64,000 nucleotides of DNA from Adlercreutzia sp. ZJ176. Its GTDB lineage: Bacteria > Actinomycetota > Coriobacteriia > Coriobacteriales > Eggerthellaceae. Position 1 is the first letter of the stretch. Each line of letters starts with the position of its first letter. The notes beneath the pieces are model-generated. The model was not told the origin of the DNA. It saw only the letters and a program-made list of their open reading frames with translations, and made no database searches. A program made the translations under genes and the position numbers. Shown here one piece after another: positions 10,253-16,750 of the stretch. The stretch lies in assembly GCF_011038975.1 (NCBI RefSeq), contig NZ_JAAKEC010000010.1, forward strand, positions 59,157 to 123,156. The letters are read 5' to 3'.

Positions 10253-10281
10253 TCGACACGCAGGGGTCTCAGGGCTATAGT
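10253..10281 (+). promoter_or_regulatory. Promoter of the MarR-like gene
   Basis: TCGACA (-35, 5 of 6 consensus) at 10253-10258, an exact 17-bp spacer and TATAGT (-10) at 10276-10281, 46 bp before the start codon. One of the best sigma-70-type promoters in the window. Confidence 0.7.
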
Positions 10282-10326
10282 GGGCGAGCTTGAGAAACCC
10301 AAGAAAGAAGAAAGAAGGCACGTAAC

Positions 10327-10809
10327 ATGACCACCGCCACCAAGGCGCTTTCCCAGATGAAGAAGGCGAGCAAGCTCACCAACCGCGCGTTCCGCAAGAA
10401 CGGCCCCAAGAGCTACAAGAAGGGCCAGGGCGCGCTGCTGAAGGTCCTGCACGTCTCGGGCGGCCAGGCTTCCTCGCGCGACCTTGTCGAGCGCCTGAGC
10501 TTCGACCGCGGCGAGCTGAAGAACGTCGTGCGCAAGGCCGAGCGCAACGGGTACGTCACCATCGAGGACGCCGAGGAGAAGCGCACCTACACGGTGAAGC
10601 TCACCGAGGAGGGCGAGAAGATCGCCGAGAGGCGCTGCGCCGCCAATTCCAAGACGGCCGAGGAGATCCTGTCCTGCCTCACCGACGAGGAGATCGCCCA
10701 GCTCAACGCCATCACCGAGAAGATCATCGTGTCCTGCAAGGAGCACGGCGCGCACGGCAAGCGCAAGAGCGGCAGGAAGTGCCGCCACTCCCACCGCAAT
10801 CGCCGCTAG
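10327..10809 (+). CDS. MarR-like winged-helix transcriptional regulator
   Basis: 160-aa DNA-binding protein. The central winged helix is at about residues 35-100: GALLKVLHVSGG, then SSRDLVERLSFDRGELKNVV (recognition helix region) and a wing GYVTIEDAEEKRTYTVKLTEEGE. The C-terminus is strongly basic and His-rich (HGKRKSGRKCRHSHRNRR), unusual for MarR and possibly a metal-binding or nucleic-acid tail. ATG is preceded by AAAGAAGG. It is monocistronic with its own promoter, a likely operator and a bidirectional terminator. Confidence 0.82.
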   Translation: MTTATKALSQMKKASKLTNRAFRKNGPKSYKKGQGALLKVLHVSGGQASSRDLVERLSFDRGELKNVVRKAERNGYVTIEDAEEKRTYTVKLTEEGEKIAERRCAANSKTAEEILSCLTDEEIAQLNAITEKIIVSCKEHGAHGKRKSGRKCRHSHRNRR

Positions 10810-10853
10810 AGCGCGCCTACGTGAGCTCGGCAGGCTTGAGCTCATATCATGTC

Positions 10854-10879
10854 AGCGGGCCGCCGGAGGGCGGCCCGCT
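10854..10879. terminator. Bidirectional terminator between convergent genes
   Basis: A perfect 11-bp stem AGCGGGCCGCC / GGCGGCCCGCT with GGAG loop, between the MarR gene and the opposing Mop-domain gene. Confidence 0.75.
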
Positions 10880-10889
10880 TCACATGCGC

Positions 10890-11309
10890 CTACTCCACGC
10901 CCACCATGACCTCGGTAGACTTGATGACGGCCACGGCTTCGCCGCCGACCTCAAGCCCTAAGTCCGAGATGGCCTCGTTGGTGATGGAGCCCTTCACGCG
11001 TTGGCCGTCGGGCAGCTCGATGGCCACATGGCCGTTCACGGCGCCCTCCTTCACCTCGACGACAGCGCCGCGCAGCTGGTTGCGCGCGGAGAGGCCCTTG
11101 ACCTCGGCGTCGGCGAACATCACCGAGCTGGCCTTGATGACGGCCACGGCTTCGCCGCCGACTTTGAGGCCCAGGTCGCGGATAGCGTCCATGGTGATGT
11201 CGGCCTTGACGGATCTGTCTGCCAGCTCGATGGTCACGATGCCGTTCACGGCGCCTTCCTGGATGTTGGAAACGGTGCCCTTCAGCTGGTTGCGTGCGGA
11301 AATCTTCAT
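10890..11309 (-). CDS. Tandem Mop/TOBE-domain molybdate-binding protein (molbindin-like)
   Basis: 139-aa cytoplasmic protein made of two Mop domains in tandem. Each starts with SARNQL(K/R)G (residues 3-10 and about 73-80) and ends with LKVGGEAVAVIK or LEVGGEAVAVIK. Mop repeats bind molybdate or tungstate oxyanions and serve as storage or sensors. No DNA-binding domain is present, so storage/homeostasis is the better guess. It sits 6-10 kb from a tungsten-type oxidoreductase and a molybdopterin enzyme that would need the metal. Confidence 0.88.
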   Translation of the reverse strand: MKISARNQLKGTVSNIQEGAVNGIVTIELADRSVKADITMDAIRDLGLKVGGEAVAVIKASSVMFADAEVKGLSARNQLRGAVVEVKEGAVNGHVAIELPDGQRVKGSITNEAISDLGLEVGGEAVAVIKSTEVMVGVE

Positions 11310-11441
11310 GGACTCGTCCTTTCGCTGGGGCAGGTCCCGCCTCGCGGCCTGCCGTCCTCTCTGCTTGGCGTCCGGCGTCGCGAATCCGCCTCTCCCAACG
11401 TGTGGGGTGGAGGTTCGTGTGACGCCGCCTGCGCATGGCTT

Positions 11442-11469
11442 ATTATACTCTACTCAGAATTATTTACAA
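11442..11469 (-). promoter_or_regulatory. Candidate promoter of the Mop-domain gene
   Basis: On the minus strand TATAAT (plus coordinates 11442-11447) is preceded, 16 bp further upstream, by TTGTAA (11464-11469). It would give a leader of about 130 nt. Confidence 0.5.
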
Positions 11470-11597
11470 TAGAAGATAACACGCAGCATGTTGCTCGACG
11501 TGCGAAACAGCAAGCGATTTTGCTTGGGGTATGCGCAAGGATATGTCTTGCTATAGAATGGCCTCGTACTTTGATTCACGCACTTAAGGAGGCGCCG

Positions 11598-11891
11598 ATG
11601 CTTTGCTTGGAGGACATACGGAGCTCCGTTGCGGAGGTCGCTCCTGCCTATGATGTCGACAAGGTGTACCTGTTCGGATCGTATGCGCGCGGTGAGGCTC
11701 ACGAGAAGAGTGACGTTGACCTTTGCTTGGAAACGGGGGCGACGTTCTCGCTGTGCAGCGCAGGAGACTTCTCTCGCAAGCTGGAAAGCGCTTGGGGCAC
11801 CTCGGTCGACATGGTGACCGAGCGCTCCCTCTACGACTTCGCCCGAAAAAGCTGCCTGAGAGACCGGGTGTTGCTTTATGAGCGAGTCTGA
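11598..11891 (+). CDS. MNT-type minimal nucleotidyltransferase (antitoxin of MNT/HEPN pair)
   Basis: 97-aa nucleotidyltransferase with the signature FGSYARGEAHEKSDVDL (about residues 26-42), containing the G-S motif and two metal-binding Asp. In known MNT/HEPN modules this protein neutralises the HEPN ribonuclease, in some cases by AMPylating it near the active site. ATG 11598 has an AAGGAGG ribosome-binding site 5 nt upstream; longer in-frame extensions are ignored. It overlaps the HEPN gene by 14 bp. The base composition is more A/T than its neighbours, in keeping with transfer. Confidence 0.88.
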   Translation: MLCLEDIRSSVAEVAPAYDVDKVYLFGSYARGEAHEKSDVDLCLETGATFSLCSAGDFSRKLESAWGTSVDMVTERSLYDFARKSCLRDRVLLYERV

Positions 11892-12231
11892 CGAGCTGAT
11901 ACTCTCGCAAATCCTCGATTACTGCGAGAAGATCGAACAACGCATCGCGGAGTTTTCTATAGATGAAGATGCTTTTGTGGAGAACACCGCCTACTTCGAC
12001 ATGCTCCTCATGCCCGTCTTTCAGATCGGAGAGCTTGTCGGCGCTCTATCTGAAGAGCTCACCAGCTCAGATCAGGAGGTACCTTGGCACGCCATCAGGG
12101 GTTTCAGAAACATAATCGGTCATGATTATGGTGTGGTTGACCCCCTGTGGGCATGGAATACCATCCAAGTCGACATACCGAATTTGAAGGATGCTGTCGC
12201 GAGGCTAATCGCCGATTGCGCCGATTGCTAG
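11878..12231 (+). CDS. HEPN-domain toxin (HepT-like ribonuclease)
   Basis: 117-aa all-helical protein with the catalytic R-x4-H-x-Y motif in FRNIIGHDYG (about residues 97-106). This defines HEPN ribonucleases of the DUF86/HepT type. The gene starts inside the MNT gene (14-bp overlap), the standard antitoxin-toxin arrangement. Activity is inferred from the motif. A terminator follows at 12271. Confidence 0.88.
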   Translation: MSESDELILSQILDYCEKIEQRIAEFSIDEDAFVENTAYFDMLLMPVFQIGELVGALSEELTSSDQEVPWHAIRGFRNIIGHDYGVVDPLWAWNTIQVDIPNLKDAVARLIADCADC

Positions 12232-12270
12232 TTGCGACATCGGCGGCATCCTCCCATGTGTCAAGTGCGC

Positions 12271-12297
12271 GGAAAAGCCCCGTCAGGGGGCTTTTCC
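12271..12297. terminator. Bidirectional rho-independent terminator
   Basis: A perfect 11-bp stem GGAAAAGCCCC / GGGGCTTTTCC with GTCAG loop. The A and T tracts on either side let it work for both the HEPN gene and the convergent luxR gene. Nearly the same hairpin recurs at 16669-16702. Confidence 0.85.
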
Positions 12298-12304
12298 TTA
12301 TGCC

Positions 12305-12466
12305 GTGAATCCAATGGGGCGAGCGAAGGGGGCTGGGGCGCCCCACAGTTGCCTCGTGCCGTCGATCTACTGGTCGCAGCACGCCCCTCGCTGTCTCGCC
12401 AGCTTGCCCTTTGTTGTCAAACACTCGGGTCAGCCCCGATCAAGAGGCGTACTTCTCCAGGTAGTC
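12305..12466 (-). repeat. Inverted repeat copy 1: 3' end of luxR and downstream DNA
   Basis: The last codons of luxR plus about 130 bp of downstream sequence are closely similar, in opposite orientation, to 15945-16166. The shared text includes CTACCTGGAGAA, TGACCCGAGTGTTTGACA and GGCGAGACAGCGAGG. Copy 2 carries extra internal units of the GAGACAGCGAGG type. Confidence 0.75.
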
Positions 12467-14053
12467 GAGGAGGTCTTGGCGGGAGTGCATGTCGCACTTG
12501 GCGTAGATGCGCTTGATGTGGGCATGCGCCGTGCCGGGGCTGATGCAGAGCTCCTCGGCCACGCGCTTCTGCGTGAAGCCGAGCGCGTAGAGCGCCAGCA
12601 CGTCCACCTCGCGCTCGGACAGCAGAAACTGCGCGCCCATGAGCTCGGCGGAGTGGCGCATGGACGCCTGCCGCACGCTCGCGAGCGTCTCCCCCTCGTC
12701 GAGGCCCATGATGCGCACGATGGTCGGGCTTGCCACCGGCGCCTGCTCGGAAGGCGCCGCCGCGGGCTCCTGCGCGGAGGTCGCGCGCACGATGCCGAGG
12801 AACTGCAGGAGCACGACCTGCGTCGACAGCACCACGAGCGTCCCCATGAGGGCGTTCACGAAGATGTCGCTCGCCGATATCTGGCAGGTCAGAAGGAGCG
12901 CGGTGCGCGACGCGGCGCGCGCGCCGATCCACACGAACCAGCCGGCCATGGCGTAGTAGTACGGGTCGCGCCAGCCGCAGCTCATGAACGCGATGATGAT
13001 GTACCAGCTGAACGCCACCATGAGCGCGTTCAGCGTGGTGGTGAACACCGCGCCCACCTCGAGCGCGTCAGGAAACGCCGCGTACGCCAGAAGCGCCAGG
13101 CAGGCGAGCGCCTGCATCAGGGTGAAGATCCCCACGGTCATGACGCGGTGGCACCCCTTGAGCACCAGCACGATGATGGCCGTCGAGATCCCCACGGTGA
13201 GCAGCCCGTAGGCGGCGCGCGAGGGCAGGGTGAAGGGGATGGGCATCCCGTCGGGGTAGCCGCGCAGAAGCCCGATCACCACCGACAGAAACCCGATGCC
13301 GAACGCCGTGGCGATGAGGAACCGCTTGCTCTGGATCAGGCCCTTCGTGAAGCCGAAGTAGTCAGTTGAGTGCGTGGGCGCGTCGATGTCGCGCGGCTGG
13401 ACCTGCTTGCGCGCCCACACCATGCAGGGGTACTGCAGGCAGGCGAGCGCCGCCGCGATGAAGTTCCCCAGCCAGATGGGCACGAACGTGACCAGGTACA
13501 GCTCCACCTCGCTTGCGATGAGCGCCGAGAACACGAGCACGGCGGCCGCGGTGGTGCTCGTCCCGCGCGCGCGGCGCAGCCAGTAGAAGATGGCGAACGA
13601 GGAGAAGAACGTGCACGCGACGGAGAGCGTGAAGCGCAGGGCGAAGTCCTCGGCGCCGAGCAGGTCAGCCAGGCCGAGCCCGGCGATGGTGAGCGCCTCG
13701 AGCGCGATGCAAGCGCGCATGACGTGGTTGACGGCGCGCTTCGCCAGCGTGGCCTTGCGCGCGGTGAGGATGGCGAACAGGACGAGCATCGCGAGCAGCG
13801 CGACGATCATGGCGCCGTCGGTGAACACCCCCTCGTCGGTTTGCAGGTAGCTGCCGTAGCATGCGACGATGAGCCCGGCGCGCCCGAAGGTGAGGCCGAG
13901 GACGAGGGGCCACAGGCAGGCGAGGGGCCGCGCCATGTCGCGCAGGCTGGGGGCGTCGGGCTGCCGTGGCTTCTCGTCGGCCTGCGGCTCAGCTCCTTGC
14001 GTCGGCGCGCTCGGCTTTCGCGCGGGCGCGCCGCCTGGCTGCTCTTTTGGCAT
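12440..14053 (-). CDS. LuxR-family regulator with multi-span membrane domain
   Basis: 537-aa protein. An N-terminal soluble tail (about 40 aa, Pro/Ala-rich) leads into around twelve hydrophobic segments (about 45-400). A LuxR-type helix-turn-helix closes the protein (about residues 470-535: LSEREVDVLALYALGFTQKR then EELCISPGTAHAHIKRIY). Membrane-bound LuxR regulators of this shape are strongly expanded in Eggerthellaceae and tend to control neighbouring oxidoreductase genes; that is family knowledge, and the target here is inference. A perfect palindrome lies about 65 bp upstream of its start and recurs before the redox genes at 18991. Confidence 0.9.
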   Translation of the reverse strand: MPKEQPGGAPARKPSAPTQGAEPQADEKPRQPDAPSLRDMARPLACLWPLVLGLTFGRAGLIVACYGSYLQTDEGVFTDGAMIVALLAMLVLFAILTARKATLAKRAVNHVMRACIALEALTIAGLGLADLLGAEDFALRFTLSVACTFFSSFAIFYWLRRARGTSTTAAAVLVFSALIASEVELYLVTFVPIWLGNFIAAALACLQYPCMVWARKQVQPRDIDAPTHSTDYFGFTKGLIQSKRFLIATAFGIGFLSVVIGLLRGYPDGMPIPFTLPSRAAYGLLTVGISTAIIVLVLKGCHRVMTVGIFTLMQALACLALLAYAAFPDALEVGAVFTTTLNALMVAFSWYIIIAFMSCGWRDPYYYAMAGWFVWIGARAASRTALLLTCQISASDIFVNALMGTLVVLSTQVVLLQFLGIVRATSAQEPAAAPSEQAPVASPTIVRIMGLDEGETLASVRQASMRHSAELMGAQFLLSEREVDVLALYALGFTQKRVAEELCISPGTAHAHIKRIYAKCDMHSRQDLLDYLEKYAS

Positions 14054-14117
14054 AGGATCCCCCTATTGCTATATAAAGGCATTTGACCTGGTGTTTCGCC
14101 GCGTGACTCAACGATTT

Positions 14118-14134
14118 ATCCCCAAAGAGGGGAT
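14118..14134. promoter_or_regulatory. Candidate LuxR operator (palindrome)
   Basis: ATCCCC-AAAGA-GGGGAT, perfect 6-bp arms, in the divergent promoter region between luxR and the 552-aa gene. Its reverse complement matches 15 of 17 positions at 18991-19007. Confidence 0.6.
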
Positions 14135-14250
14135 GTGTTGCGCGCTTGAGTAGGCATCATAGCATAATGAAATGACAGATTCGCATTGATCTTATCGTGC
14201 GCCCGGCTATCCATGTTGCGTGGCGCGAGGGATCGTGAGGGGAGGCGGCC

Positions 14251-15909
14251 ATGGGCGACGTGAGGAACGTCTACATCGAGCCGAAGGACCGCGTGCTGCT
14301 GCGCACGGCCGACGTGTACCAGACCGAAGTCGACGCAGGGGTTGAGGGCTACTCCGACACGCTTCTGTCGGTGGTGGCGAACTTCCGGAACGCCGGGCGA
14401 CCCGAGGGGTTCAACGCGCAGAGCATGGCGGGGAAGTCGAAGCGCGGCGAGGTGGCGTGCCGCCTGTTCGCGGTGGTGGCTCCCGCTGCAGGGACGGAAG
14501 GCGCGGGCGGAGGCGCAGGCGCAGGCGCGGACGTGCTGCAGCGGTTCGTGATCGAACGCGCGGGCTTCAAGACACGCGGCTGCCTGGCCATGACGGGCTG
14601 CGCGAGCGTGGCCTGCTCGATGATCGAGGGGCGCACGCTCGGCGAAGCGCTCGCGGTGACGACCGAGGGCATCCGCGCGGCGCTCGACGGCGTGCCCGAG
14701 GGCAAGGCCAACACGCTGTACTTCGCCGTCTGCGCCATTCGCGGCCTGGTGGGCGATTTCCTGGCGCGCGAGGGCGTCACGCGCGCGGAGCTTGACGCGG
14801 CGGTGCCGTGCGAGGAGTACTCGGTTCCATGCATGATGTGCGAGCATTGCAGCCTGCGCGACATGCGCGTGGAGATGCTGGTGGACGAGCAGCGCGCCGA
14901 AGAGGAGCGCGCCGAGTGCCGCGCGCTGGCGACCGTGTTCGATGACGTACGCGCGCAGTCGGCCTCAAGCGAGCTGGTGTCGCCTGTGCGCTGGGAGGAG
15001 CGGGGATGGGTGCCCGCGCACCTGAGCGCGGAGGACTTCGAGATGCTGGTGTACGACCACTTGGAGACGTGGCGCGCGGAGCAGGCGGAAGATGAGGGCG
15101 CGAGTCTGGCTGCGAGCGCGGGCATGCAGGCGGAAGGGCGTGCGGACGCCGCGGGCGCAGGTGCGCAAACGGACGCCGCGGGCGCGGGCTCGGATGCAGC
15201 CGGAGCCGCAGGCGCGGGGGCCAATGCGGTCGAGGCTGCGAACGCTGCCGGCGCGTCTGCCGAAGCCGCTTCCGCTCCCCTTCCCACCTCGCTTTATGCG
15301 AGCCGCAGCGTGGGCGTGCCGCGGCTGTTCGTGCGCGCGGCGGGTGCGGAAGCCTCTGCGCTGCCCGCGATGCCCGAGACCAAGCGCAGCATCGAGCCGC
15401 CGGCGTCGGCGCCCGCAGACGCGGGCCTCAACATCCCCGAGGGCTTCGAGCTCGTTCAGCTTGAGGGCGAGTGGGTGCTCGTCGAGACGGGCGAGCCGGC
15501 CGAGCCCGCTGAGGTCGAGGTCAACCCCGCGCACATCAAGGCGCTTGTGGGCGTGCGCAGCTATTACCTCTTCGACTCCTCGATCATGACGGACGCGTAC
15601 GCGCACTGGGCGTTCCTGGCGGCCGAGGACAACCCGCTCGTCACCTTCGCCGACTGCGTGCGCGAGGACGCGCGCGTCTACCCGCGCCCCATGGCGCGCT
15701 CGAGCTTCGCCAACCCGCCCTTCCGCATGGACGCGGAGGCGGTCGAAGCCGCGTGGGAGGCGTCGCGCGCGCACGCCGACTACGCCGACCTCGAGCGCAT
15801 CGAGGCGTCGAACGGCGACGTCTACTTCTTCTCGACGACCTACCTGAGCCCCGAGCGCGCCTGCGCCCTCGCCGAGTGGGACGCGGTCGAGCGCTACTTC
15901 AGCGTGTAG
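14251..15909 (+). CDS. Uncharacterised 552-aa protein with Ala-rich linker
   Basis: I do not recognise this protein. There is no signal peptide and no membrane segment. The N-terminal domain (about residues 1-240) includes an anticodon-like Cys cluster CMMCEHC (about residues 192-198). A low-complexity Ala/Gly/Asp linker (about 285-350) joins it to a C-terminal domain (about 390-552) ending in WDAVERYFSV, with aromatic residues such as YFFSTTYLSPERA. ATG 14251 follows GAGGGGAGG. It is divergent from luxR across a shared 197-bp region with a palindrome, so the LuxR protein may regulate it. Confidence 0.8.
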   Translation: MGDVRNVYIEPKDRVLLRTADVYQTEVDAGVEGYSDTLLSVVANFRNAGRPEGFNAQSMAGKSKRGEVACRLFAVVAPAAGTEGAGGGAGAGADVLQRFVIERAGFKTRGCLAMTGCASVACSMIEGRTLGEALAVTTEGIRAALDGVPEGKANTLYFAVCAIRGLVGDFLAREGVTRAELDAAVPCEEYSVPCMMCEHCSLRDMRVEMLVDEQRAEEERAECRALATVFDDVRAQSASSELVSPVRWEERGWVPAHLSAEDFEMLVYDHLETWRAEQAEDEGASLAASAGMQAEGRADAAGAGAQTDAAGAGSDAAGAAGAGANAVEAANAAGASAEAASAPLPTSLYASRSVGVPRLFVRAAGAEASALPAMPETKRSIEPPASAPADAGLNIPEGFELVQLEGEWVLVETGEPAEPAEVEVNPAHIKALVGVRSYYLFDSSIMTDAYAHWAFLAAEDNPLVTFADCVREDARVYPRPMARSSFANPPFRMDAEAVEAAWEASRAHADYADLERIEASNGDVYFFSTTYLSPERACALAEWDAVERYFSV

Positions 15910-15913
15910 GGCC

Positions 15914-15940
15914 TCCACTCGCCCTGCCAGGGCGAGTGGA
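15914..15940 (+). terminator. Hairpin terminator
   Basis: A perfect 11-bp stem TCCACTCGCCC / GGGCGAGTGGA with TGCCA loop, 5 nt after the stop of the 552-aa gene. Confidence 0.7.
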
Positions 15941-15944
15941 ACGG

Positions 15945-15974
15945 CTTGACTACCTGGAGAAATACTCCTCCTGA
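15945..15974 (+). pseudogene. Remnant of a luxR 3' end
   Basis: The reading frame here encodes L-D-Y-L-E-K-Y-S-S-stop. The intact luxR gene ends with the same peptide (LDYLEKYAS-stop), and the DNA after the stop is also homologous. It is therefore the surviving tail of a duplicated or rearranged luxR gene; nothing upstream of it resembles the rest of the gene. Confidence 0.7.
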
Positions 15975-16166
15975 TCGGGTTGACCCGAGTGTTTGACAGC
16001 AGGAGACAGGCTGGCGAGACAACGAGGGGCGTGCTGCGGCCAGCGAGGAGCGTGCTGGCGAGACAGCGAGGGGCAGGCTGGTGAGACAGCGAGGAGCGTG
16101 CTGCGACCAGCGGATCGACGGCGCGAGGCAACTATAGGGCGCCCCAGCCCCTTCGCTTGCTTTGTT
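15945..16166 (+). repeat. Inverted repeat copy 2 of luxR-downstream DNA
   Basis: Opposite-orientation partner of 12305-12466, enclosing luxR and the 552-aa gene (about 3.5 kb). It contains four to five units of the form GAGACAGCGAGGRGC-GTGCTG, so it is longer than copy 1. A short hairpin (GGGGTGC / GCACCCC) follows near 16183-16210. Confidence 0.75.
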
Positions 16167-16312
16167 TGTCTTACGGTGCAAGGAGGGGTGCAGCAGAAGA
16201 GCCGCACCCCCTTATCGTTTCAAGCGCTGAGCGCAAAGACCGCGCTTAAGTCCGGCGGTCCTGTCGGTCGTGGGCGGTGACGCGGCCTGTTCGGGCTCTC
16301 GGGGCCTGAGAC

Positions 16313-16501
16313 ACCGACAACGCCCTCTTTGCATCCACGGCTCGGAAAAGTTGGCTGGAAAACGCCCGTTATCGGTGCTCCGGGCCCCAAAAACCACCGA
16401 CAACGGGCATTCTCCAGCCACTTTTCTCAAAAAACCACCGATAACGGCCCTGTTTCATCCAGAATCGCCTGAGGGGTGGATGGAAAAGCGCCGTTGTCGG
16501 T
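16313..16501. repeat. REP/BIME-like cluster of five 25-26-bp palindromic units
   Basis: Consensus ACCGAYAACGGSC followed by TTTTCCATCCA. Copies are at 16313-16337 (+), 16352-16377 (-), 16395-16420 (+), 16436-16461 (+) and 16477-16501 (-). Copies 2 and 3 pair over 23 of 26 positions and copies 4 and 5 over 21 of 25, giving two large stem-loops. The 585-bp gap 16167-16750 has no credible gene. Confidence 0.75.
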
Positions 16502-16668
16502 AACGCTGTCTATTCCAGACCCCAATGGGGGGTTATTTTACCGCGGCGCTTGGGCGCAGGCCGCTGGACGGCATCGCTCGCACCGGCGGGACGAACGGAC
16601 CCGTTTGACGCCGAGGGGTGAGGCAGAGCGCTTCGGCCCCCCTCGTTTGCTCTACTGGGCCCACGGCA

Positions 16669-16702
16669 TAAGGAAAAGCCCCCTGACGGGGGCTTTTCCT
16701 TA
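16669..16702. terminator. Bidirectional rho-independent terminator
   Basis: A perfect stem TAAGGAAAAGCCCCC / GGGGGCTTTTCCTTA with TGAC loop. It terminates the leftward aldehyde ferredoxin oxidoreductase gene. About 30 bases including upstream ACGGCA are identical with the terminator at 12271 (reverse strand), so it was probably copied with the luxR-downstream repeat. Confidence 0.85.
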
Positions 16703-16750
16703 TGAGGAGCAACTACTGCGGGCAGTATCCGCCCGGCGTCAAACCCTTCG

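Noticed and set aside
11001..11597. Long N-terminal extension of the MNT gene
   Set aside because: The extension is antisense to the Mop gene; ATG 11598 has an AAGGAGG site and starts the domain.
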